A program made the position numbers and the translations under genes. This document shows, piece after piece, positions 34,601 through 42,732 of a stretch of DNA of 64,000 bases (positions are counted from its first letter, which is position 1; the number at the start of each line of letters is the position of its first letter). The notes under the pieces were generated by a model. It had not been told where the DNA came from, made no database searches, and was given only the letters and a program-made list of their open reading frames with translations. This stretch comes from Anabaena subtropica FACHB-260 (GTDB lineage Bacteria > Cyanobacteriota > Cyanobacteriia > Cyanobacteriales > Nostocaceae), in contig NZ_JACJRF010000006.1 of assembly GCF_014697105.1 (NCBI RefSeq), positions 124,001 to 188,000 of the forward strand, given 5' to 3'.

Positions 34601-35188
34601 CTATTTAACTAGCTGAACAGTTTTATAACCATACGAACCCATAGAATCCTGATTCTGCCGTTGCTGGCGGATGGTTGCCAAATGCTCTAATGCTTGATTC
34701 AAACCTCTTGAAATGTGCCGCTCATATCGAGCTAATTTATCTGTATCTTGCGGCAAAGCCAGGGATTTTTTCTCCTCTTCCCTAATCTGTGCCTGCAAAC
34801 TTTTCAGTTCTGTACCCCCACTTCTATCGCTCCCCAAATCAATGAGTGATTGCAAGGCATCGGGAAATTTAAAATTCATTTCAGCCCTTAAAATAGAGAG
34901 ATTGGCGATCGCCGCCTCCGCCTGCCAAAGTCGATTTAACTTGAGCCACCCCATTGCCACTTGCTGCACCAAAAGTTTTTCCGTAGCAGTTGTTGGTTGA
35001 TATTCGTCAATTAAGGACTGTACAAAGCCTTGAAATATCTCCAAATCTTCACCCATTACTAGCGGTGGATTAACCGACAGTAACCCATGTCGTGTAGAGT
35101 TTTGAGAAGCAATCGACTTGCCCTTTTGTGTAACTGGCCCACGAGATTTTTTTCCATTGGCTCGACAAATTTCAGGATTGGCAACCAT
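34601..35188 (-). CDS. Conserved protein of mobile-element context, unknown function
   Basis: 195 residues. A conserved N-terminal segment (SRGPVTQKGKSIASQNSTRH, then GLLS) followed by helices rich in Glu and Leu (EKLLVQQVAMGWLKLNRLWQ). I have seen this N-terminal pattern in small proteins from bacterial islands but can name no function. It lies downstream of the primase/DUF3987 gene on the same strand (~166 bp gap) and may share its transcript. Confidence 0.55.
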   Translation of the reverse strand: MVANPEICRANGKKSRGPVTQKGKSIASQNSTRHGLLSVNPPLVMGEDLEIFQGFVQSLIDEYQPTTATEKLLVQQVAMGWLKLNRLWQAEAAIANLSILRAEMNFKFPDALQSLIDLGSDRSGGTELKSLQAQIREEEKKSLALPQDTDKLARYERHISRGLNQALEHLATIRQQRQNQDSMGSYGYKTVQLVK

Positions 35189-35354
35189 AAGCTTCTCTTA
35201 CAAAATTACTGGTATAGTCATCGCTTTTAGTTCTTCACAAGTGGAAGAACTAATACAATTTGTGTATGTATAAAGTCACAAGTCAAGTGGCTTGTATTAG
35301 TAATTCCCTGTACTTGCTTTTTGTTTTCTTCTAAGACTTTGTGAGCGATCGCGG

Positions 35355-38300
35355 TCATACTGGATTAACATCACTAATACTCACTGAGCATGAGCGATCT
35401 CCCAAGTCAATAAATAATTTTTCACCCATCATTGTAAGCACTTCAGCTTCTGAACCTTGGTAGCTAACTTTATCCCCTTGTTTAAATTTGTAGACCTTTG
35501 GAGAAATCACCTCAAAGCTATCGCTGATAGGGATTTCATCTAATTGTGGCTCAGAAATTGTAGATAAGTGTACGTAATTTGTAGACTCTTGAGAAACAGG
35601 CTCAAAGCTGTTCCTACCAATACTTTCGGAATAAAAATCTTGATTTGTAGATGTTGTAGACGATTCTCTATGTAAATTTTCATCCAAGTTCACAACTGGA
35701 GTATCTGTTTGTGGCTCAACCAATGTTTTGACCTTCATCTCATGAGAAAAATCGTCTACATCGTCTACAAAATTAGACTGGGCTTTCTGTAATTCAGTTT
35801 TCACGATGGTTTCAGGAGAGAAACAATTATCTACAAATCGTCTACAATCATCTACAGAGTTTTGACTATTATTCTTCTGAACTTCTTGTTTTACAGGGGT
35901 TGAGGCTTTTTTATCAGCAGCCAACAAATCGTCTACAACTTTATTGGTTCTAAACTCTAATCGTTTACCAGTTCCTCTTAATTCCCCGTAACCCATATCT
36001 ACTGCCTTAGTCATCAGTTCTCTAACCTCGGCTGATTTCATTCGCCCTTTAGCGTTTTGGCTGAGGCTGACATCTCTTGCAGTGAGCCATCCTTCCTCAC
36101 CCAGTGATTGGCGTTTTATAGAAAGCTTAATCATGGCTAAAATTGCAGACTGTGTTGATTCCCCAGCTATTTGTAGATGCACTGTCTGAATCTGTTTTAA
36201 TAGATGCTCAATGATACCTGCTGCCTGTTGCACTCGAATTAAGGGAATAATTGCTGGTGGAGTTCCACAAAAAGAATCTGATAGTTCATGGATGAGATGA
36301 AGATTTAAGGATACCCGTCCCAACAACCCTTTACACTTTTTCAAAAACTCTTTCAAAGCACCGTTTGGCAGTCTTCCGGCTTCAAGTTGCCATTTATTGT
36401 CCACACTACGGAAATATTGGTAAGCCTCATCTGTAATATGGTACGTCTGAGGCGCACAGTTAAGTGTTGCCCTGTACAGTCCTTGAAGCAGTCCAGTTAA
36501 GTCAATAACCGGTGCGCTCTCATCTGGTAGTAGACGTATATCTTCATTCAGTATTGAAAAAGTAAATCTGGGTAGTAATCCATCACTTGCGCCAATCTGA
36601 AAATATTGATGAAGTATGGAGGGTTGTAATCCACCAAGCCAAGCTGTGTTACTTGCCTTAACACAAATGTTCTTTGACACTTTAGCTTCACTGAATCCAT
36701 CACCATCATACAAACTGAGAAATTCTTGGCGGTCATTACCTTGACCACGCTTGTATTGATTGAATCCACCAAACAAACCTGATAATTCATCAACAACATT
36801 CAGTATTGAGTATTCTGGTGCTTTTGCAATGTAATCTTTCAATCCTTCCAATGTGGAGCCAGTAAAATACATCTTGTTTACTGGCTTTGGTGCTTCTGGT
36901 TGTGGAGTGGATTTATCAGATTTTTCCCATGCAGCTAAATCTCTGTTGTATTCTTCTGATTCTTCTTTAAATCGTTTAACTTCTTCCTCTATTAGAGCAT
37001 TTAGAGGCTTTTTAACCAAAGCTCTAAAGATGATTGACTTACCAGTTCCAGACTCACCAACTAAAGCATGGTTAATAGCTGGATTTTGATAAAATTCATT
37101 GTGCCTATTTCCGATCAGAACCTTTGTACCAACCATGTGAGATGAGCTAACTACGCTGATTAAACACATCATTAATGAGGTCTCTGGTAGCGATTGGTTG
37201 CGCCCAAATAACATTAAGGCTGTCGCTATTGTTCTTGGTAAGAACTGCCTAACATCTAAATTAATCTTGGAACATCTTAATATTGTTTGAATGTCTTCTC
37301 TTATCAGTTCATTATCTTCAGACTTACGATGTTCTACTTCTACATTGCCTAGAAAATTGTCTAACTTTACAGGATAATACTTTTTGTTTGCCTCAGTTTT
37401 AAAACGACTTATTTCTGATTTTGAAACCTGAGAATCTAGCAAATTGATGTACTCAGCTTTAATATCGTCGTATGGAATGGTGGCTGTAGTGTGAATAAGA
37501 ACTTTTGATGGTTTGGCGATCGCCTGTTGGTGTTTCTCTGGGAAGATATGACCTTTTGATCTAGCGATGTCTAAAGTGACTCTAAAAATTTCTTTGGTGT
37601 TACAGTTTTTATGGCAATGAAACTGTCCTGTATGCTCATTGATGTGTAGGCTATCGCTACTATTTCCCCCATGAACAGGACACTTGCAAGTTATCCAGTT
37701 CTTACGCCCTCCAGGTTTATAACCTTCTAGATATTGAGACAGCTTCCGCATATCAGCCCAATCATCAGCAACAGGCGGATTGCCTTGTAATTTTGCCTCA
37801 TGGTATGGGATTAGTTCTCTCAAACTTTTGTAGGTGTATCGTTTTCCAGTATTAAGGATGATTTGAGTTTGTCCATTAACGACGTTCTCTGACGCGAAAT
37901 GCCAACACCCGGCCAGTCTCATCACCCTTGATGGATTTTTGATCGAGCGATCTGCATCTGCATACTCTAGTAAGTCAGCTTGCAGACTTTTCCACTGCTG
38001 AGGATCGATGAACTGCTCAAAAGTCCAATAACTATGTATAGACCTACCGCCAGTATCTATCTGCAAACTTGGTTCTGGCAAATGGAGCGATCGCCATAAT
38101 TCCTTCTGTACTTCTTTATCTAGATTGTCATGTTCAAAGAAAATCGCTCGACACTCTGTTATCTCATCATTTTTATGTCCACAGCCATTTACAGTGAAGT
38201 AAACCCCTCTACCTTGTGTTTGAAATCGACGAACAATCTTGACTAATTTATCTAGATTATTGGTTTGTGTCTTTCTCCCTTCATCGTTAGCTTTTCGTGG

Positions 38301-38432
38301 ATCGTTGCTAGGATAAAAAGCCCGGATATAGACTACATCATCCTTGATATATCCCAGAGCTTCAAGTTGTTGACGGATTTGAGCTACGTCAATTTTAGGA
38401 GCATTTGCTCCTTTGCCTGTTCGTGCATACAT
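35355..38432 (-). CDS. Primase/DUF3987-type replication protein of mobile element
   Basis: 1025 residues. The N-terminal ~250 residues look like a RepB/archaeo-eukaryotic-type primase (ECRAIFFEHDNLDKE, QIDTGGRSIHSYWTFE, NPSRVMRLAGCWHF), followed by a zinc-type segment (CPVHGGNSSDSLHINEHTGQ, FHCHKNC). A DUF3987 helicase-like domain with Walker A (VGESGTGKS, about residue 457) comes next. Beyond ~700 the sequence is low complexity with repeated ETIV/VDDVDD phrases and ends in a small basic strand domain (KQGDKVSYQGSEAEVL). Such proteins replicate plasmids and integrated elements. Its placement behind the integrase and Xis-like genes supports that role. Confidence 0.78.
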   Translation of the reverse strand: MYARTGKGANAPKIDVAQIRQQLEALGYIKDDVVYIRAFYPSNDPRKANDEGRKTQTNNLDKLVKIVRRFQTQGRGVYFTVNGCGHKNDEITECRAIFFEHDNLDKEVQKELWRSLHLPEPSLQIDTGGRSIHSYWTFEQFIDPQQWKSLQADLLEYADADRSIKNPSRVMRLAGCWHFASENVVNGQTQIILNTGKRYTYKSLRELIPYHEAKLQGNPPVADDWADMRKLSQYLEGYKPGGRKNWITCKCPVHGGNSSDSLHINEHTGQFHCHKNCNTKEIFRVTLDIARSKGHIFPEKHQQAIAKPSKVLIHTTATIPYDDIKAEYINLLDSQVSKSEISRFKTEANKKYYPVKLDNFLGNVEVEHRKSEDNELIREDIQTILRCSKINLDVRQFLPRTIATALMLFGRNQSLPETSLMMCLISVVSSSHMVGTKVLIGNRHNEFYQNPAINHALVGESGTGKSIIFRALVKKPLNALIEEEVKRFKEESEEYNRDLAAWEKSDKSTPQPEAPKPVNKMYFTGSTLEGLKDYIAKAPEYSILNVVDELSGLFGGFNQYKRGQGNDRQEFLSLYDGDGFSEAKVSKNICVKASNTAWLGGLQPSILHQYFQIGASDGLLPRFTFSILNEDIRLLPDESAPVIDLTGLLQGLYRATLNCAPQTYHITDEAYQYFRSVDNKWQLEAGRLPNGALKEFLKKCKGLLGRVSLNLHLIHELSDSFCGTPPAIIPLIRVQQAAGIIEHLLKQIQTVHLQIAGESTQSAILAMIKLSIKRQSLGEEGWLTARDVSLSQNAKGRMKSAEVRELMTKAVDMGYGELRGTGKRLEFRTNKVVDDLLAADKKASTPVKQEVQKNNSQNSVDDCRRFVDNCFSPETIVKTELQKAQSNFVDDVDDFSHEMKVKTLVEPQTDTPVVNLDENLHRESSTTSTNQDFYSESIGRNSFEPVSQESTNYVHLSTISEPQLDEIPISDSFEVISPKVYKFKQGDKVSYQGSEAEVLTMMGEKLFIDLGDRSCSVSISDVNPV

Positions 38433-38730
38433 AGCGATTTGTTATCCTTTATGCCAATAAATATTTAGAAATACTTTGATGAACTGTTTGAGTACAATGA
38501 CTTAGAAGTTTTGTCATCGACTTCATACTCAAAATCTCTGTTTTTATCCGGTTCTAAAAACTTATGTTGTCGTGTTTCAGAGCAACTAGTAGTGGAGGCA
38601 ATTCATTTTGGAGCAGTCACTTAAGAGTTTGTCTTTTTTGGGGTAAAAATCATGACTCCTTTATGTACAAACAAGCTTATATATTTGCTTTGAGAAGCGG
38701 TTGAATCTTGTTTTTAATAATTCTCGTGTA

Positions 38731-38997
38731 TCAATTTACCTTCCTTCCTCTTTTATGTGGTTGATTAGATGGAAGGGACTGAAGATAAATATCTATCGCT
38801 CTTTGATGAGCCTGCGGATTATCTCTATTAGCGATCCAGTCGAGTATTAAAGTAATGTTGTAAAGCGTAGTTCTGGAATTTATTTTTTGCCAATGGATTC
38901 CTTCTTCCCAAATCCCTTTGAGCCGATATCGCTTAAATGTTTCAGGTGATAAACCTATTTGTTCTGATAGCTGTCTTTTGCTAACAAAATAGTTCAT
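38731..38997 (-). CDS. Small HTH protein, excisionase-like
   Basis: 88 residues. A MerR/excisionase-type helix-turn-helix opens the protein (VSKRQLSEQIGLSPETFKRY), followed by a wing-like stretch and a basic C-terminus (NQPHKRGRKVN). It lies between the primase gene and the integrase operon, as excisionases often do, and may direct recombination or repress the element. The gap to 38432 (298 bp) shows no gene. Confidence 0.6.
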   Translation of the reverse strand: MNYFVSKRQLSEQIGLSPETFKRYRLKGIWEEGIHWQKINSRTTLYNITLILDWIANRDNPQAHQRAIDIYLQSLPSNQPHKRGRKVN

Positions 38998-39087
38998 ATC
39001 GGAGTTAATTGTTAACGAACTACTCTAATATGAACCATTTTTACCAATCTAACGCGAAAGCGACTTTTCTTTTCTAATCCTTACCAG

Positions 39088-39783
39088 TTAAGCTTTTGAG
39101 GCGATCGGTTCTTTTTTTCTGCCTTGCCTTTGCATGTTTCCGTTAATTATGAATCTACTTTTATCTTTTTTCATAAAAGCAGTAATTTTTTGCCTAGCTG
39201 TCACAACAGGCATATAAAATTTTTTCCTGAAGTCATCATCACGATTTGCTAACTTGATTGCCAAATCCATAATCTTCCATGTGTTAGGGCTTTTTTCCTT
39301 ATCAAAAGGATTCTCGCATCCCTGGAGTTCTCTGTTTTGATGTTGCCTAAGAGCTAAATAATTTTTCATTCTCCGTGTCTCGCTTGATTGAGTAACAATA
39401 AAAACCATAAGTTCTCTTTCTTTTATTAATTCACGGAGTAATAGAGCTGGATACGTAGTCAAAAGTAGATGTTTAGAAAGATTCTCAAGCATTCTAAAAA
39501 CAGATTTCCATAAACTTACCTCTGGCAATATGAGAGGTTCTAATTCTTCGTGGAGCTTCCAACTAGGAAATCTACTATCAATAACCTGTCGATAGAATTC
39601 TCCAACTACTAAATTGCAATACTCAATTAGTATCTGGTCTGTAACTGTTTGTATCAAATCTGAATTTTGTCCCGCAGATGTAACCTCATCTAAAACTGAG
39701 CAAAGGATAACTCTAGAATCCAAATAAAATGGTGCAGGAGCAATGAGATAGGGACTGGGCAAAACTAAGACTTTTGTGTGCAT
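39088..39783 (-). CDS. Island protein of unknown function
   Basis: 231 residues from the Met at 39783 (MHTKVLVLPSPYLIAPAPFY), chosen because AAGAGGAAA lies just upstream; a longer frame from 39840 would overlap the integrase end. No recognised domain. The protein is mainly helical and ends in a basic tail (KKDKSRFIINGNMQRQGRKK). It follows the integrase gene and probably shares its transcript. Confidence 0.6.
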   Translation of the reverse strand: MHTKVLVLPSPYLIAPAPFYLDSRVILCSVLDEVTSAGQNSDLIQTVTDQILIEYCNLVVGEFYRQVIDSRFPSWKLHEELEPLILPEVSLWKSVFRMLENLSKHLLLTTYPALLLRELIKERELMVFIVTQSSETRRMKNYLALRQHQNRELQGCENPFDKEKSPNTWKIMDLAIKLANRDDDFRKKFYMPVVTARQKITAFMKKDKSRFIINGNMQRQGRKKEPIASKA

Positions 39784-39832
39784 AATTTTCCTCTTATTAG
39801 TAAAGTTTTTTAACGTAAGACATTTATGCAGA

Positions 39833-41020
39833 TTAATCAATAGGTCGTAAATTCAACATTTTTAGATAATCTACATAATGCTTTTCAATCATCTCAACGC
39901 TGGTATCACACCATTTACCTATAACTGATTCAGAAACACCTTTAAGAATTTGAATAGTGATGAAAGTATCTCTACAACTATAAGGTGTAGTGTTTGGTTT
40001 AATAGGGTCGACAATTCGATTCCAAGCATTATTACAAAAATTGTTGTAGTTGATTACTTTTCCCTTTGGGCTAGGAAAAACCAAATCATCTATATTAGGA
40101 TTTTCAGGTTTGATAGATATCAGTAAATTTCGTAATCTTTCTGAACAAGGAAATTGCCGTTTTTTGTTGTTTTTAGATCCCTGTACTCTTGTAGGGATAC
40201 CATTTCCCGATGTTGTCACTGACTCTTCAAAGCGAATATAAACACAGTCCTCTGCTATGTGCTTCCATTGAAGCCCAATTGCTTCTGATGGACGACAACC
40301 TGTCAGGAAGAAAAATTCTACAAGTGAAGCATAATGACTATAACTGATGCCTGTATAGCCTCTACCGTTCCAATTTCCCCGATGATCTTTAAATGCTTTA
40401 ATAATTTTTTCTCTTTCTTTTTCTGAAAAAGCATTGGGTTTAGGTTCCAATTGATAACGGTACTTTGGCATCTCGTTAGCCATTCCCACATAAGGGTTAG
40501 AGTCAATCAACTTATGTTTTACAGCCCAGTTGCAAGCTGCATTAAGTTGAATCAATGCCCGCTTGGTTTGCCCTACTGTAGTTATCCTCTCCAATTCTGC
40601 TTTCACTTTAAGAGCATCCAGCAATGGTATATCACCTAAACGTTGGAACAGTTTGGTGAAGCTATTGTGGTATCCCTTAGTTGTTTCCTTGAGGCTTGAT
40701 GATTTGTAATTGATATAACCTCCCCAAAGTTCTGTTATTTTGGGTGTAACTTTGGGTGTAATGTCAGGTTCAACGGTACTCAGCACTGATTGAGGCTTGT
40801 ACTTGTCCAGAGTTGGATCAAAATTTCCTGAAGCAATATCCAACTCAATCTGATTCTTTTTTGTTTCTGCTGCTTTACGGCTTATTTTTGTATCGGGTAA
40901 ACCAAGAGATAAATAGTATCTTTTCCCTCCATAGCGAAATCGTAGTTGTAACCGTCCATTGGAATCAATAATAGAGACATTTCCCTTGGGTACTTTCCCT
41001 TTAGGTGTTTTGGTGTACAT
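39833..41020 (-). CDS. Tyrosine recombinase / integrase
   Basis: 395 residues. An arm-binding-like N-terminus with a basic start (MYTKTPKGKVPKGNVSIIDS), a SAM-like core-binding domain, and the catalytic domain with Arg243 (GCRPSEAIGLQW), a Tyr-x-x-Arg in place of His-x-x-Arg (YSCRDTF, Arg350), and the tyrosine nucleophile near 382 (MIEKHYVDY). It inserts an element into a chromosomal site and its promoter side faces tRNA-Gly 190 bp away, where an 11-bp sequence is repeated three times. The replaced His is seen in several integrases of this type and need not abolish activity. Confidence 0.88.
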   Translation of the reverse strand: MYTKTPKGKVPKGNVSIIDSNGRLQLRFRYGGKRYYLSLGLPDTKISRKAAETKKNQIELDIASGNFDPTLDKYKPQSVLSTVEPDITPKVTPKITELWGGYINYKSSSLKETTKGYHNSFTKLFQRLGDIPLLDALKVKAELERITTVGQTKRALIQLNAACNWAVKHKLIDSNPYVGMANEMPKYRYQLEPKPNAFSEKEREKIIKAFKDHRGNWNGRGYTGISYSHYASLVEFFFLTGCRPSEAIGLQWKHIAEDCVYIRFEESVTTSGNGIPTRVQGSKNNKKRQFPCSERLRNLLISIKPENPNIDDLVFPSPKGKVINYNNFCNNAWNRIVDPIKPNTTPYSCRDTFITIQILKGVSESVIGKWCDTSVEMIEKHYVDYLKMLNLRPID

Positions 41021-41061
41021 ATTACACTGTTTTTAGCTAATTATAGTACATCAGTTCGCTA

Positions 41062-41094
41062 CACCCAATTTACACCCAATTTACACCCAATTTA
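41062..41094. repeat. Three tandem copies of an 11-bp sequence near the integrase
   Basis: acacccaattt occurs three times head to tail (41062, 41073, 41084); a fourth related copy (agacccaattt) lies at 41104-41114. The position between integrase and tRNA suggests recombinase arm sites or iterons, but this is inference. Confidence 0.7.
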
Positions 41095-41168
41095 CTCTAA
41101 ACAGACCCAATTTCTTGTTCAGATATGGTACACGGGTACCATTAGATTAAGTATTCTATAAACACAAA

Positions 41169-41202
41169 AAACCCTTGTAAGGCTTAACTTACAAGGGTTT
41201 TA
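41169..41202 (-). terminator. Rho-independent terminator of tRNA-Gly
   Basis: On the minus strand a stem (aaacccttgtaag / cttacaagggttt) with a loop of six bases is followed by a run of T. It lies directly past the tRNA 3' end. Confidence 0.85.
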
Positions 41203-41209
41203 AGATGAG

Positions 41210-41280
41210 AGCGGGCGGCGGGAATCGAACCCGCATTAATAGCTTGGAAGGCTATAGTTTTACCACTAAACTACGCCCGC
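41210..41280 (-). tRNA. tRNA-Gly (anticodon UCC)
   Basis: Read on the minus strand the sequence folds as a cloverleaf: acceptor stem GCGGGCG / CGCCCGC, a T-arm GGGTTCGATTCCC, and anticodon loop with UCC (CTTCCAA). 71 nt with discriminator U as usual for glycine tRNA. No CCA is encoded. It lies at the integrase side of the element and is the likely insertion target. Confidence 0.93.
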
Positions 41281-41379
41281 AAATTTCCAACTTTAATAAC
41301 ATAGCATACTGTTCCTGAAAATTCAAGTCTTGAGTGTAGGATCAGACAAGTAGGAGCCAGTGAAGATAGTAACCAATGA

Positions 41380-42678
41380 CTACTGACTGATTGGCTCTAT
41401 TGTAATTCTGACGAAAAAATTACTGAAGTCTGGTTTTGTACCATCACGATTATGTCCTGGAGTGAAGTTTTCGTTTCTGAATAAATCATTCATTAACTGC
41501 TCGTAGGAGCTTTTATTAACTTGTAAATCTGTGGGTTCTATCTCAAGAACGATCGCCTGCTGGAAGTTACCATCTTTATCAATTACCAAACTAGCTAGTA
41601 GCTGTGCTGGCTTGATTGCAGAATCACCAGGAAGATAGCTAGAATCTACGGTTTTTGTAAGACTTCCTTGATATGCAGAAAGCACTTCCGGTAAATCATT
41701 GACTAATTGGCGCGCTTCTGATTCTGCTACAGGGATTAATGTAGCGATCGCTCCCCTGGCTGTAGAATTTGATGAATTATCCTCAGTCGATGTGTTTGCA
41801 GGTTCTTCGCTAGGAGTTGGGGTATATTGCTCAGTCGGAATTTTAGCAGTTTCTTCGCTGGGAGTTGGTGAATTATCTTCCGATGGAGTGTTTGCAGTTT
41901 CTCCATTTATGTTGGATGAATTCTCTTGAGACGGAGTGTTTGTCGTTTCTCCAGTTGGTGTTGTTGAAGCATCTTCACTATCCCGTGGAGTTTGTTCTTC
42001 TACTTCATCCGACTCTTGTAATTGTTCTGGTGTAACAGGTGGAGTAACTGATGGTAGTGGCGTTCCCTGTCCTAGTTCGATTTCTTCACGACGGTTCCAA
42101 GGAAGCTCACCCACAGGAACTGTAGGTATAGGTGTAGGTTCTGGTTCTGTTTCCGGCGTAGGCGTTGTTGCTGATTCTGTTTCTGGTATGGGTGTCTGTT
42201 CTGGTTCTGGCGTAGGCGTTGTTGCGGGTTCTGTTTCTGGTATGGGTGTCTGTTCTGGTTCTGGCGTAGGCGTTGTTTCTAGTTCAGGAAAAACTTCCGT
42301 GTTAGATTGAGCAACATTATTATTAATTTCCGCCTGGGATTGCTCACCAGAATTAACAATCTCAGAATCCTGAGTTGAGGAAGTTGGAGGTACTGGTTCT
42401 GCGGTAGGTGTTCTTACGGACTGTTGAGGTTGTGGCGAGGCGGGTTTATCTGTAGAGTTGGTCTGAGGAGAAATTTCTATCAACTCAATCGGAACAGCAA
42501 TTTGATTTTGCTGCGGAAACCAAAGCCCCACAGCATTAGATGAGCGTATCAACCAAAAAACCAATAAGTGTAGTGAAAATGAACCTATGGCTATAGCAAA
42601 CCATAAACCTGGTGGATCGTTATGTCGCCGCCAGACTTTAGCGGGTATAGGAGTTTTATCCGCTACCGATGTTGTCAT
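41380..42678 (-). CDS. TonB-like energy transduction protein
   Basis: 432 residues. A short N-terminus precedes one transmembrane segment (about residues 25-45, LWFAIAIGSFSLHLLVFWLI). A long Pro/Thr/Glu-rich region follows, containing two copies of a phrase like TTPTPEPEQTPIPETE and a series of TPSEE units. The C-terminal ~110 residues resemble the TonB C-terminal domain (LLASLVIDKDGNFQQAIVLE, then NFTPGHNRDGTKPDFSNFFV). TonB proteins carry proton motive force to outer membrane receptors. Family match is by architecture; the C-terminal domain is diverged. It lies directly downstream of the CyaC gene, same strand, so may be co-transcribed. Confidence 0.65.
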   Translation of the reverse strand: MTTSVADKTPIPAKVWRRHNDPPGLWFAIAIGSFSLHLLVFWLIRSSNAVGLWFPQQNQIAVPIELIEISPQTNSTDKPASPQPQQSVRTPTAEPVPPTSSTQDSEIVNSGEQSQAEINNNVAQSNTEVFPELETTPTPEPEQTPIPETEPATTPTPEPEQTPIPETESATTPTPETEPEPTPIPTVPVGELPWNRREEIELGQGTPLPSVTPPVTPEQLQESDEVEEQTPRDSEDASTTPTGETTNTPSQENSSNINGETANTPSEDNSPTPSEETAKIPTEQYTPTPSEEPANTSTEDNSSNSTARGAIATLIPVAESEARQLVNDLPEVLSAYQGSLTKTVDSSYLPGDSAIKPAQLLASLVIDKDGNFQQAIVLEIEPTDLQVNKSSYEQLMNDLFRNENFTPGHNRDGTKPDFSNFFVRITIEPISQ

Positions 42679-42732
42679 ATTTATACATAAATATATAGTT
42701 CGGAGCTATTGCTGTTAAGTCTATTGTGAATA

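Larger units (their letters stand above)
34601..41280 (-). mobile_element. Right end of an integrative element in tRNA-Gly
   Basis: A tyrosine recombinase, an excisionase-like HTH protein and a primase/helicase-type protein are collected on one strand, ending at the 3' end of tRNA-Gly(UCC), a standard site for such elements. The left junction would be a copy of the tRNA 3' end; I do not see it in the window, so the true extent to the left is unknown. Bounds given here cover only the typical element genes. Confidence 0.55.

Noticed and set aside
33376-41210. Left attachment site of the integrative element
   Set aside because: No direct repeat of the tRNA-Gly 3' end (such as ggaatcgaacccgc) was found by eye anywhere else in the window.
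41936-42310. Plus-strand frame in the TonB-like gene
   Set aside because: It is the complement of the Pro/Thr-rich repeats (Gly/Ser/Val-rich translation) and is explained by the real gene.
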